A program made the position numbers and the translations under genes. Below, one piece after another: positions 34,290 through 43,308 of a stretch of 64,000 nt of DNA. Origin of the DNA: Agarilytica sp033852175. Its GTDB lineage: Bacteria > Pseudomonadota > Gammaproteobacteria > Pseudomonadales > Cellvibrionaceae. The notes under the pieces were generated by a model, which made no database searches, had not been told where the DNA came from, and saw only the letters and a program-made list of their open reading frames with translations. The number at the start of each line of letters is the position of its first letter. The stretch's first letter is position 1. Location: the NCBI GenBank assembly GCA_033852175.1, contig JAWSUY010000003.1, positions 124,001-188,000 of the forward strand. The letters run 5' to 3'.

Positions 34290-34758
34290 TGATGAATATT
34301 GGATGACACGCGCACTGAGCTTAGCGCAAAAAGCTTTTGACGCGGGCGAAGTCCCCGTTGGTGCGGTGATTGTTTGCGATGATGACGTCGTTGGTGAAGG
34401 TTGGAATTCGCCTATTTCCACACATGATGCTTCTGCGCATGCTGAACTTGTGGCTATTCGAGCCGCGTGTGCACAGGTAAAAAACTATCGCTTAGTGAAT
34501 ACGCGTATGTACGTCACGATCGAGCCTTGCACAATGTGTGTTGGTGCTTTGATTCACGCAAGAATTGATCGTTTGGTCTTTGGTGCGCCAGAGCCTAAGG
34601 CGGGCGTGTTAGCCAGTCATTCTCATATTGTACAAAGCGATATTTATAATCATCGTTTTGACTGGCAGGGCGGAGTGCTGGAAGAGCCTTGTTCACAGCT
34701 GATTAAACAGTTTTTCCAGCAACGCCGAAAAGAAAAAAAGGCTCCAAAGGAGCCTTAA
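34279..34758 (+). CDS. tadA: TadA, tRNA-specific adenosine deaminase
   Basis: Deaminates A34 to inosine in tRNA-Arg(ACG). About 159 residues from ATG at 34279 (MAYSDEYWMTRALSLAQKAF); an upstream frame extension to 34228 would overlap rlmA further and is not supported. The zinc/catalytic motif HAELVAIR and PCTMCVGALIHARI are intact, followed by FGAPEPKAGV. It overlaps the 3' end of rlmA by 11 bp. A terminator overlaps its stop codon. Confidence 0.95.
   Translation: MAYSDEYWMTRALSLAQKAFDAGEVPVGAVIVCDDDVVGEGWNSPISTHDASAHAELVAIRAACAQVKNYRLVNTRMYVTIEPCTMCVGALIHARIDRLVFGAPEPKAGVLASHSHIVQSDIYNHRFDWQGGVLEEPCSQLIKQFFQQRRKEKKAPKEP
34738..34758 (+). terminator. Terminator overlapping the tadA stop
   Basis: AAGGCTCC (34738-34745) / GGAGCCTT (34749-34756) around AAA. 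The stem includes the last coding codons and the T of the TAA stop. A-rich on the left, short T-tract only, so efficiency may be moderate. Confidence 0.65.
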
Positions 34759-34840
34759 AGATAAGCATAGTGAGTGCTTATGGGAGTCGGTAACCCGTCA
34801 ACAGATTTCAATCGTTAAACCTGCTGATGAATAAATGAGC

Positions 34841-36337
34841 TTACATTGAGGACGTTGCAATGGACTTCACTGCCTCGGTCATTACAGGGCTAAATTGAGC
34901 AAACTGTTGTTGGGTAACAATGTTTGCGCTGAGCAATTGACGCTTTTCTTTTTCGTTCCAAGCAATAATCGTGTAGAAGTTTCGAATATTTTGAACATAA
35001 TCGACAGCTTCCCAACCGCGTGCATAGCCGTGTTTTGTAAATTTGTAGTACTTCCGTTTTGCCAGCAGTAATAGATTCTCTTTTACGTCGACCCATTTAT
35101 CTGGGTTGCCGCCGTGATGCTCCGTTAAAATTCGAGCATCTTCTAAGTGGCCATAGCCAATGTTGTAAGCGGCAAGTGCTAACCAGGTACGGTCATTCGC
35201 AGTGATGCGTTCAGGGATTCGCGAGTACATGCGTTTAAAATATTTCGATCCGCCCATAATGCTTTGATCTGCGCTTAAGCGATTTGTAACGCCCATCTCC
35301 TTAGCCGTATCCAATGTCAACATCATAAAGCCGCGAACACCTGTGGGCGATTTCGCTTTTGGATTCCAGTGAGACTCTTGGTAGCTAAGTGCAGCAAGCA
35401 GCTGCCAATCCAAATCATATACTTCCGCAGCGTCACGTAATTTATCTTCCCACTTTGGAAGCCTGGCATCTAATCGGTGCGAAAATAGTAAAGCGCCGCT
35501 GTAATCCAGCTCACCTAAGTGGCCGTAAAAAGTTTCCTTGATGTCCGTTATCGTAGTGGCGATCAGTTCATCGTTAAAAAACTTTTGCGCCTCTTTAAAT
35601 AGGGTGTCGTCTATTTGATGTGAAAAAGCCCACGCGAGCTTTTCTTCTTCTTTTAGGTTGAAAGCAACGCGTGCACGAGGGTAAACCGACTCGCTCATTT
35701 CATAAGCGTTTGAGTCGACAATAGTGAAGTCTGCTTCACCGTTATGAACCAGCTCTAATAAATCCAGCATTTCTACATCGTTACGTTCTTCCCAGGTAAG
35801 GGTGGGGTATTGGCGTTGCAGCTTACGTAGGTTTTCTGCATGAGAGCTGTTGGCAATAATCACGATGTGTTTATCCAGCAAATCTTCAACAGACTTTGGT
35901 TTATCTTGGCCTATTCTGTAAATAAGTTGTTGTTTGACATTAAGGTAGGGCGTGGCAAATTTAACTTTTTGTTGACGTTTTTGAGTAACCGTAAGGCCTG
36001 CCGCTGCGAAATGGACGCGATTGTTGCTGACCGCTTTTAGCATAAGACCAAGATCTTCTTGGTCATGTATAACAAGCTCAACACCTAGTCTGTCAGCAAA
36101 CTGCTTTGCTAAGGAGTACTCAAAGCCTGTTGTGCCGCGTGGGCCTTCGTAATAAGTGGTGGGTCCGTTGCGAGAAATCATGTGGATCTCACCAGCAGCT
36201 TGGATGGATTCTAAGGCCGTGGGTATGCGACTACTGTTAAGAGAACCGGCAGCAAGCATCATCAGTCCCAGCATCATGCTGAGTTTGATTGAGCGGGCTA
36301 CAGTCCTAGCGGCCATTAATGCGGTTTGCTTACTCAT
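34841..36337 (-). CDS. mltF: MltF, membrane-bound lytic murein transglycosylase F
   Basis: A 498-residue periplasmic-facing enzyme with a hydrophobic N-terminus (IKLSMMLGLMMLAAGSLN), a solute-binding (SBP_bac_3-type) domain at about 45-270 (GFEYSLAKQFADRLGVEL, AAAGLTVTQKRQQKVKFATPY) and a C-terminal lysozyme-like transglycosylase domain with the catalytic Glu in ALSYQESHWNPKAKSPTGVRG. MltF cleaves peptidoglycan to 1,6-anhydro products. The N-terminus lacks a clear lipobox, unlike some relatives. Divergent from purL, with which it often neighbours in gammaproteobacteria. Confidence 0.93.
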   Translation of the reverse strand: MSKQTALMAARTVARSIKLSMMLGLMMLAAGSLNSSRIPTALESIQAAGEIHMISRNGPTTYYEGPRGTTGFEYSLAKQFADRLGVELVIHDQEDLGLMLKAVSNNRVHFAAAGLTVTQKRQQKVKFATPYLNVKQQLIYRIGQDKPKSVEDLLDKHIVIIANSSHAENLRKLQRQYPTLTWEERNDVEMLDLLELVHNGEADFTIVDSNAYEMSESVYPRARVAFNLKEEEKLAWAFSHQIDDTLFKEAQKFFNDELIATTITDIKETFYGHLGELDYSGALLFSHRLDARLPKWEDKLRDAAEVYDLDWQLLAALSYQESHWNPKAKSPTGVRGFMMLTLDTAKEMGVTNRLSADQSIMGGSKYFKRMYSRIPERITANDRTWLALAAYNIGYGHLEDARILTEHHGGNPDKWVDVKENLLLLAKRKYYKFTKHGYARGWEAVDYVQNIRNFYTIIAWNEKEKRQLLSANIVTQQQFAQFSPVMTEAVKSIATSSM

Positions 36338-36910
36338 CGTTATAGTTTTTCCCAGACCTTGTCTTTCTATCTATTTACGTTTTACGCTAATTTGCGCTTA
36401 TCTTTTATTTTCGTACCTGAATAAATTTTAGGCGATTTTACACGCCATTGCTTGGTGCGCCTAGTGTCTTTTGTGACCGATTAGGGTGTGTTTTACCCTT
36501 TTTTGCTTTGATATGAGACCTAGTCCACATTTCACGGGCACTTCAGCGACAGCGTTGGCTCGAACTTTTCATAGATTGTTTCTTCATGAATATCGAAACA
36601 ATCGAATTAAGGCGTTATATTTCGCTGAAATCGATACAAAATGTTACAAGCTAAAAAGCGGGTAACTTTATATGTTTACAAAAGAAACAGTTTGTTTTTT
36701 ATTCGATCCCGCTCAATGTTGGCACTATAATTAACGATGCATAAACCATGCCTAAGTTTGATTTGGAGTGTGTTTTCATCGTTGAGAACGAAGAGTGGGC
36801 CTGAAAATTGAAGTCGATTAGTTTTCACCGTCCGGCCAATTTCCAGTACAATGCCCGCCGTAAACCCGCGAACACTCTAGTCCTACAAAATATCGAGGTC
36901 CCCCTCCATC
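36338..36910. other. 573-bp divergent intergenic region, mltF / purL
   Basis: No ORF is supported. The right end holds the candidate purL promoter; the mltF promoter is at the left end. No purine repressor site or conserved RNA structure was recognised by eye. Confidence 0.6.
36824..36852 (+). promoter_or_regulatory. Candidate purL promoter
   Basis: TTCACC (36824-36829), 17-bp spacer, TACAAT (36847-36852), 58 bp before the purL start. A moderate sigma70 match. Confidence 0.4.
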
Positions 36911-39900
36911 ATGCTTACATTGCGTGGCGCTCCTGCACTTTCTGAATTCCGTCGTAACAAACTTCTTGATCTCCTACATTCTTCCGGTATCGAAAATATC
37001 GAATTGAATTCGTCGTATGTACATTTTGTCGACACTATCGATGATCTCGACGCCAAAGAGCTTGAGGTGCTAAAAGCTTTGCTGACTTATGGCCCGAAAG
37101 CCGAGGTTGAAAATATAGACGGTGCGGTGGATCTTATTGTCACGCCACGGCCTGGAACCATTTCTCCTTGGTCCTCGAAAGCCAGTGATATTGCACACAA
37201 TGCTGGGCTAACAAAGGTGCGACGAATCGAACGTGGTGTCATTTACTCAGTAAAGACTACCGACGCTATTGAAGGTGTTATTCCCTTTATTCACGATCGT
37301 ATGGTCGAGGCTGTATTTGACGACGTTAAAAAAGCAGAAGTATTATTTCTGCGTGCAGAACCGGGCGTTGTCACCACGGTTGATGTGCTGGGCAAAGGAG
37401 CGCAGGCATTAACTGATGCAAATAAAAATTTAGGCTTGGCATTGGCCAATGACGAAATTGATTACCTTACTGAATCATTTTGCGGTCTAGGTCGTAACCC
37501 CAACGATGTCGAACTTATGATGTTTGCCCAGGCAAACTCAGAGCATTGTCGTCATAAAATATTTAACGCGAGCTGGACGTTAGATGGTGAAGAGCAGCCG
37601 CGCTCTTTATTTAGCATGATTAAAAACACCTATGAAAAAGGCGGTGAAAATGTACTATCTGCTTATGCTGATAATGCTTCGGTTATTGTCGGTTCCGAGG
37701 CAGGTCGTTTTTACCCTGATCCAGAATCAAAAGAATATATTTATTCGCAAGAAGCGATTCATTTGTTAATGAAGGTGGAAACCCATAACCACCCGACGGC
37801 CATTGCACCGTTTCCAGGTGCGGGCACGGGTTCCGGTGGTGAAATTCGAGATGAAGGCGCTGTAGGTAAAGGCTCAAAGCCCAAGGTTGGATTGACCGGC
37901 TTTACCGTATCGAATTTACAAATCCCGGATTACCCACTTCCATGGGAAGAAAATTACGGCAAGCCCAATCGTATCGTTTCGGCCTTAGATATTATGGTTG
38001 AAGGCCCCATCGGTGGTGCGGCATTTAATAATGAATTTGGGCGCCCAAATATTTGCGGTTACTTCCGAACATTCGAAGAAAATTATGATGGCGAGCGACG
38101 CGGCTACCACAAGCCCATTATGTTGGCTGGTGGTTACGGTAATATTCGCGAAGAGCATATTGCTCAAGAAACCTTTTCACCTGGGGCGAAGTTAGTCGTC
38201 TTAGGTGGCCCCGCCATGTTAATTGGTTTGGGCGGTAGTGCTGCTTCGTCGATGACATCGGGCAGTTCAACTGAAGACTTGGATTTTGCATCCGTACAGC
38301 GTCAAAACCCGGAAATTGAGCGACGTTGCCAAGAAGTCATTGATGCGTGCTGGCAGTTGGGAGAAAGCAATCCGATAGCCTTTATTCATGATGTGGGTGC
38401 CGGCGGCTTATCCAATGCGTTCCCTGAGCTGGCAAAAGATGGCGGTTGTGGTGCAGTTTTTGAAATACGAGACGTTCCGAATGACGAACCAGGAATGTCA
38501 CCGTTAGAGATTTGGTGTAACGAATCGCAAGAGCGTTACGTGATGGCGATTATGCCGTCGGATTTAGCGGCTTTTGAAAGTATCTGCCTACGTGAGCGTT
38601 GCCCCTATGCTGTTGTGGGTGAAGCGACAAGCGAAGATAAAATCGTATTGAACGACAAGCACTTCGACAATAAACCTATCGATTTGCCGATGAATATTTT
38701 ATTCGGTAAAGCCCCGAAAATGCATCGCGAAGCTGAAACGCGAGAATACCAAGCATCTACATTTGTCTATCAAGACCTTCCCATTAATGAAGCGCTTGAG
38801 CGTGTGATTCAGCACCCTTCAGTTGCGAGTAAAATGTTTTTGATCTCCATTGGTGACCGGTCCGTAACGGGGCAGGTTGCTCGAGATCAGTTGGTCGGGC
38901 CATGGCAGGTGCCTGTAGCTGATTGTGCGGTGACAACGGTCTCTTATGACAGTTTGGCTGGCGAAGCCATGAGTATGGGGGAGCGCACACCGCTGGCTTT
39001 GTTAGATGCTCCTGCTTCTGGTCGTATGGCCATCGGTGAAGCGATCACAAATATTGCGGCTGCTCGCATTGGCGATATAAAAGATATCAAACTTTCTGCA
39101 AACTGGATGTGTGCTGCAGGTCACCCTGGTGAAGATGAAAAACTCTATCGCACCGTTGAAGCGATTGGTATGGATTTATGTCCGGCGCTAGGGATTACCA
39201 TTCCGGTTGGCAAAGACTCTATGTCGATGCGAACAGCGTGGGAGGAGGAAGGTGAAGCTAAATCGGTCACCTCTCCAATGTCCGTAGTAATTACTGCATT
39301 TTCCCCTGTTCTCAATGTAAATAAAACCGTTACGCCGCAGTTGCAGCCAGACCGTGCAGCAGGATTGTTCTTTGTTGACCTTGCAGAAGGTAAAGCGCGA
39401 ATGGGCGGTTCTATTTTTGCGCAAACATATAATGCGCTTGGTGACGATGCGCCCAATGTCGAATCGGCTGAATTATTAAAAAGATTCTTCAGCGCAATGC
39501 AGTTGTGTTTAGAGGAGGAGTTGTTGCTTGCCTATCACGATCGCTCTGACGGCGGTTTATTTACAACCATCATTGAAATGGCATTCGCCGGACATTGTGG
39601 TGTTGAAATTGATATCGCGGCTTTGGGCAACGATAACCATGCTTCATTATTTAATGAAGAGCTGGGCGCAGTGGTGCAGGTAGGCGCTGAACACTTTGAT
39701 CGTGTTCGCGATATTTTCGCTTCCTTTGGATTAGGGAAAGCACTTAAAAGTATTGGTCGCGCTTGGCCGCAAGATCTTATTGTCGTGCGAAACAGCGAGC
39801 GTACAGTATACGAATCTGATCGGACTTCATTGCATCAGTTGTGGAGCCTAAACAGCTACCACATTCAAAAACGTCGTGATAACCCTGAATGTGCTCAACA

Positions 39901-40774
39901 AGAATTTGACGGTTTGGCGAAAACGAACCCAGGCTTGAGCGTAAAGCTCTCCTATGATGCGAATGAAGTTCCGTGTGCTCCGTTAATTGCTTCGGGTGTT
40001 CGTCCAAAGGTGGCTATTTTGCGAGAGCAGGGCGTTAACAGTCATGTTGAAATGGCGGCGGCATTTGACCGAGCGGGTTTTGCTGCGGTTGATGTGCACA
40101 TGAGCGACGTACTTGCCGGTCGACTTAACTTCGACGAATTTAAAGGGCTAGTGGCCTGCGGTGGGTTCTCCTACGGTGACGTTCTTGGTGCGGGTGAAGG
40201 TTGGGCGAAATCGATATTATTTAATACGCGAGTGCGAGACGAATTCGAAAACTTTTTCCATCGTCGCGATACTTTTAGTCTGGGTGTCTGTAATGGTTGC
40301 CAGATGATGTCGAACCTTAAGGCGTTAATTCCTGGTGCCGCGCATTGGCCTCACTTTGTCAGAAATGTTTCTGAGCAGTTTGAAGCGCGCTTTGGTTTGG
40401 TAAAAATTGAAGAGTCACCGTCAATCTTATTTAAAGGTATGGCGGGTTCGCATATGCCTATCGTGGTTTCGCACGGCGAGGGGCGGGCAGAGTTTTCTGA
40501 CCAAGCATCGCTTGCGATGGCTGAAGATAACGGCACAGTGGCTATGCGATTTATTGACAACAATTTGAATGTTTCCAGTGAATACCCAGCTAACCCTAAT
40601 GGCTCTCCTAACGGTATTACCAGCCTCAGTTCTTTGGATGGTCGTGCGACGATTCTTATGCCGCATCCCGAGCGTATATTCAGAACGGCATGTAATTCCT
40701 GGGCACCGGAAGAGTGGGGCGAAGACAGCGCTTGGATGAGACTGTTTTATAATGCGCGGAATTTTGTTGGTTAG
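36911..40774 (+). CDS. purL: PurL, phosphoribosylformylglycinamidine synthase
   Basis: Large single-chain FGAR amidotransferase (1287 residues, usual for gammaproteobacteria). Converts FGAR to FGAM with glutamine and ATP in purine synthesis. N-terminal PurS-like part, the synthetase with MKVETHNHPTAIAPFPGAGTGSGGEIRDE and a second half-repeat (AMSMGERTPLALLDAPASGRMA), and a C-terminal class-I glutaminase with nucleophile in GVCNGCQMMSN and the His/Glu pair in PHPER. ATG at 36911 with a G-poor upstream site. It stands alone with the GT2 operon downstream. Confidence 0.98.
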   Translation: MLTLRGAPALSEFRRNKLLDLLHSSGIENIELNSSYVHFVDTIDDLDAKELEVLKALLTYGPKAEVENIDGAVDLIVTPRPGTISPWSSKASDIAHNAGLTKVRRIERGVIYSVKTTDAIEGVIPFIHDRMVEAVFDDVKKAEVLFLRAEPGVVTTVDVLGKGAQALTDANKNLGLALANDEIDYLTESFCGLGRNPNDVELMMFAQANSEHCRHKIFNASWTLDGEEQPRSLFSMIKNTYEKGGENVLSAYADNASVIVGSEAGRFYPDPESKEYIYSQEAIHLLMKVETHNHPTAIAPFPGAGTGSGGEIRDEGAVGKGSKPKVGLTGFTVSNLQIPDYPLPWEENYGKPNRIVSALDIMVEGPIGGAAFNNEFGRPNICGYFRTFEENYDGERRGYHKPIMLAGGYGNIREEHIAQETFSPGAKLVVLGGPAMLIGLGGSAASSMTSGSSTEDLDFASVQRQNPEIERRCQEVIDACWQLGESNPIAFIHDVGAGGLSNAFPELAKDGGCGAVFEIRDVPNDEPGMSPLEIWCNESQERYVMAIMPSDLAAFESICLRERCPYAVVGEATSEDKIVLNDKHFDNKPIDLPMNILFGKAPKMHREAETREYQASTFVYQDLPINEALERVIQHPSVASKMFLISIGDRSVTGQVARDQLVGPWQVPVADCAVTTVSYDSLAGEAMSMGERTPLALLDAPASGRMAIGEAITNIAAARIGDIKDIKLSANWMCAAGHPGEDEKLYRTVEAIGMDLCPALGITIPVGKDSMSMRTAWEEEGEAKSVTSPMSVVITAFSPVLNVNKTVTPQLQPDRAAGLFFVDLAEGKARMGGSIFAQTYNALGDDAPNVESAELLKRFFSAMQLCLEEELLLAYHDRSDGGLFTTIIEMAFAGHCGVEIDIAALGNDNHASLFNEELGAVVQVGAEHFDRVRDIFASFGLGKALKSIGRAWPQDLIVVRNSERTVYESDRTSLHQLWSLNSYHIQKRRDNPECAQQEFDGLAKTNPGLSVKLSYDANEVPCAPLIASGVRPKVAILREQGVNSHVEMAAAFDRAGFAAVDVHMSDVLAGRLNFDEFKGLVACGGFSYGDVLGAGEGWAKSILFNTRVRDEFENFFHRRDTFSLGVCNGCQMMSNLKALIPGAAHWPHFVRNVSEQFEARFGLVKIEESPSILFKGMAGSHMPIVVSHGEGRAEFSDQASLAMAEDNGTVAMRFIDNNLNVSSEYPANPNGSPNGITSLSSLDGRATILMPHPERIFRTACNSWAPEEWGEDSAWMRLFYNARNFVG

Positions 40775-40848
40775 AGGCGTTTTAACCCGTATTGTTTGGT
40801 TGGGTTGTTTTTGACAGGTGAAAATAATAATTAACAACTGAGATAGCC

Positions 40849-41697
40849 ATGATTCAAAATCTAGTCTCGATTATTATGCCGGCCTTCCGTGCCGAAGCCT
40901 GTATAGCAGACGCCGTACACTCTCTGTTAGCCCAAACTCATGTTCAATGGGAGTTGTTAGTAATTGCTGATGACAATGCCGACTATCGGGCGGTGTTGTT
41001 GTCTCGGGGCATTAACGATTCACGTATTCAGTATTATTCAACGGATAAGGTTCAATCTGGGCCCAATGTGGCCAGAAACGTTGGCCTTAAGCACGCAAGG
41101 GGTGAATGGATAGCTCCCCTTGATGCCGATGATGTCTACTACCCAAACCGCTTAACATATTTAATAGATGCTGCTAGCGAAACGGGACTTGCGTTGGATA
41201 ATGTTAACGTTGTGGGGGAGGGGGTAGAGGACAGTTTGGCACTTAATGGCCCACCTAATACTCACTTCTCTCTTGTTGACGTGAAAAGTTCTCTTGTACC
41301 CCTGCTGTTTTTATTTCATTATCGGCATATTAAACAAGGCTGGGATGAGGATGTCGTTCGCGGTGCGGATACGTTGTTTAATTTGCGCGCATTGGAAAAC
41401 GCCGGTCGGGCGGTTTATCTGAGTGATGCGCTTCATGAATACCGAGTGCATAATCAAAGTATGTGTCATGCCGAAGGGGCTGAAGGATTATTTCAGCAAG
41501 CTTATCGGCACACGCTTATGCGATTACGTGAAGATGGATTAGGGTTTTCCGACGAAAAATTTCGTCGGCAGGTGATCGATATGATTGAAGAAAAACAAAT
41601 GATAAATCAGGCCTTTGCCGATGCCGTAAACGAGGGTTTTGACGGTAACTACCAAAGTTTTGTGCAAACCTTTCCTGAATTGAGTGCTGAGGACTAA
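40849..41697 (+). CDS. Family 2 glycosyltransferase
   Basis: A 282-residue GT-A fold transferase. The N-terminus VSIIMPAFRAEACIADAVHSLLAQTHVQWELLVIADDNAD and SGPNVARNVGLKHARGEWIAPLDADDVYYPNRL contain the nucleotide-sugar and metal-binding DxD motifs. No membrane segment, so probably a cytosolic transferase acting on a lipid or glycan acceptor. It is the first of three genes on the plus strand (5 bp and 37 bp gaps to the next two). Donor and acceptor are unknown. Confidence 0.9.
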   Translation: MIQNLVSIIMPAFRAEACIADAVHSLLAQTHVQWELLVIADDNADYRAVLLSRGINDSRIQYYSTDKVQSGPNVARNVGLKHARGEWIAPLDADDVYYPNRLTYLIDAASETGLALDNVNVVGEGVEDSLALNGPPNTHFSLVDVKSSLVPLLFLFHYRHIKQGWDEDVVRGADTLFNLRALENAGRAVYLSDALHEYRVHNQSMCHAEGAEGLFQQAYRHTLMRLREDGLGFSDEKFRRQVIDMIEEKQMINQAFADAVNEGFDGNYQSFVQTFPELSAED

Positions 41698-41702
41698 TTC
41701 GA

Positions 41703-42440
41703 ATGTCAAAATCTGATCAAGATATTCAATTAACTTTTTTAGGCGTGGGCGGGGCTAGTCAAGAGGGTCTAGGGCATGCTTCGGCGGTTGTAGAGATAGG
41801 TGACAAAAAACTTCTGATCGACTGTGGTCCGGGGACGGTGAAGTTATTTTTCGAACGTTATCATTGCTTGCCTGATGCCGTATTTATTACGCACTGCCAT
41901 TTGGACCATATTGGTGATTTTGAAAATCTATTTATTAAATCATGGTTTCATCAGCCAGAAGCTGTTCAGCCCAAAGTGTTTGTCCCTGCATCGATCATCC
42001 CGCTTCTTCATCAGCGTGTTGGGTGTTATCCCGCGGTATTGGCAGAAGGCGGTGTTAATTTCTGGGATGCTTTTCACCTGATTCCGATTGTGAACGAGCT
42101 GGTTTTTAACGCCGTGGTATTCTCTGTGATCCCTGTTCGTCACCATGCGCCTGAAACTGCTTTTGGTTTACATCTGCCGAGCAAGTTTTTTTACACGGGT
42201 GATACTCGTCCCATTCCTGAAATATTGGAACATCGGGTTAATCAAAATGAAACCATCTTTCACGACTGTGGTGTGATGGGGAATCCCTCTCATACGGGGT
42301 TAGACGATATTCAACGGGAATATTCGCCAGAACTCATAAAACGGCTATGCTGTTATCATTACTACACTAAAGATGATGTGCAAAAGTACTTCGCCGAAGA
42401 TATTCAAGTGGCAAGACAAGGTGATACGTTCAGCTTTTGA
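41703..42440 (+). CDS. Metallo-beta-lactamase-fold hydrolase, RNase Z-like
   Basis: A 245-residue MBL-fold protein. The metal-binding motif is THCHLDHIGD (HxHxDH), followed by FYTGDTRPI (metal-bridging Asp) and IFHDCGVM. GVGGASQEGLGHASAVVEI resembles the RNase Z/phosphodiesterase-type N-terminus. The specific substrate is not clear; being between a glycosyltransferase and a glycerophosphodiesterase, a phosphodiester substrate is plausible (inference). The start overlaps nothing and lies 5 bp after the GT stop. Confidence 0.85.
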   Translation: MSKSDQDIQLTFLGVGGASQEGLGHASAVVEIGDKKLLIDCGPGTVKLFFERYHCLPDAVFITHCHLDHIGDFENLFIKSWFHQPEAVQPKVFVPASIIPLLHQRVGCYPAVLAEGGVNFWDAFHLIPIVNELVFNAVVFSVIPVRHHAPETAFGLHLPSKFFYTGDTRPIPEILEHRVNQNETIFHDCGVMGNPSHTGLDDIQREYSPELIKRLCCYHYYTKDDVQKYFAEDIQVARQGDTFSF

Positions 42441-42477
42441 CCATCTCCTCAGGTCGTTTTGAGTGAGTGCGTAAACG

Positions 42478-43191
42478 ATGATGAAGAATGCTTTTCATGT
42501 TGTCGGTCATCGAGGCTTCCCTCAGAAATTCCCTGAAAATTCCCTTATTGGCATAGTGGCTGCTGCAAAAGCGGGCGCCCCTTATGTCGAGCTGGACGTT
42601 CAGATAAGCCAAGACGGGATCCCCATCGTATTCCACGATGAAACGCTGGATCGCGCATGTGAGAAATTAGGCAATGTTTGGGATTACAGTGAAGCAGAGC
42701 TCAAACAAATAAGTTGCCACGAGCCTCAACGTTTCAAGCAACAGTTTTTTCCCTGCCCAATCGCCAGCTTGCAAGAGGTGTGCGAAGCTCTTTCTTGTTT
42801 CGATGTTAAAATATTTGTCGAAATTAAAGAAAGATCTTTGGATCATATTTCCCGAAAAGATATGTTTAGAGCCGTCGTGAAAGCGATCCAAAGCATAAGC
42901 TCCCGCGTGATTTTAGTCTCTTTTGATTACGATATGCTGCCTCAGGTTAAATCGGTAATGCCTTTCGCTTGGGCATTACGAGAAATGGACGCTGCGCATT
43001 TAAAAAAGGCAAAAGCACTAAAACCCGACATGTTGATTTTTGATGTTAAGCGGCTTAATAAGAATGAGGGGCTTTGGCCAGGCCCCTGGAAATGGTTTCT
43101 GTACGATATTGTCGACAAGCAAGAGGCTTTGTTCTGGGCGGGTAAGGGGGTTGAGTTTATCGAAACCTGGGATGTCGAAGCGTTATTGTGA
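42478..43191 (+). CDS. Glycerophosphodiester phosphodiesterase
   Basis: A 237-residue GDPD-family protein hydrolysing glycerophosphodiesters. The motifs GHRGFPQKFPENSLIGI, VELDVQISQDGIPIVFHDETLDR and VFVEIKERS-type metal-ligand Glu (FVEIKERS) are present, and the C-terminus IETWDVEALL completes the barrel. No signal peptide, so it is the cytosolic (UgpQ-like) type. Third gene of the GT2-MBL-GDPD operon, followed by the G-rich repeat array. ATG 42478; a second ATG follows directly. Confidence 0.92.
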   Translation: MMKNAFHVVGHRGFPQKFPENSLIGIVAAAKAGAPYVELDVQISQDGIPIVFHDETLDRACEKLGNVWDYSEAELKQISCHEPQRFKQQFFPCPIASLQEVCEALSCFDVKIFVEIKERSLDHISRKDMFRAVVKAIQSISSRVILVSFDYDMLPQVKSVMPFAWALREMDAAHLKKAKALKPDMLIFDVKRLNKNEGLWPGPWKWFLYDIVDKQEALFWAGKGVEFIETWDVEALL

Positions 43192-43196
43192 TGGGG

Positions 43197-43295
43197 GTAT
43201 GGGAAATGGGGTGCGGGAGCGGGGTACGGGGTACGGGGTACGGGGTACGGGGTACGGAAAACGGGTACGGGGTACGGAAAACGGGTACGGGAAAT
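43197..43295 (+). repeat. G-rich tandem heptamer array 1
   Basis: Five exact GGGGTAC heptamers in a row (43221-43255), then GGAAAAC-separated imperfect units (GGGTAC, GGGGTAC, GGGTAC) to about 43290, preceded by GGGAAATGGGGTGCGGG. Many runs of three or four Gs at regular 3-base spacing make a G-quadruplex on the plus strand possible. It lies in the gap between the convergent GDPD and HDOD genes. Confidence 0.9.
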
Positions 43296-43308
43296 TAGTG
43301 CGTTTTCA

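Noticed and set aside
43216..43295. CRISPR-like array
   Set aside because: Units are 7 bp with no unique spacers; it is a simple tandem repeat.
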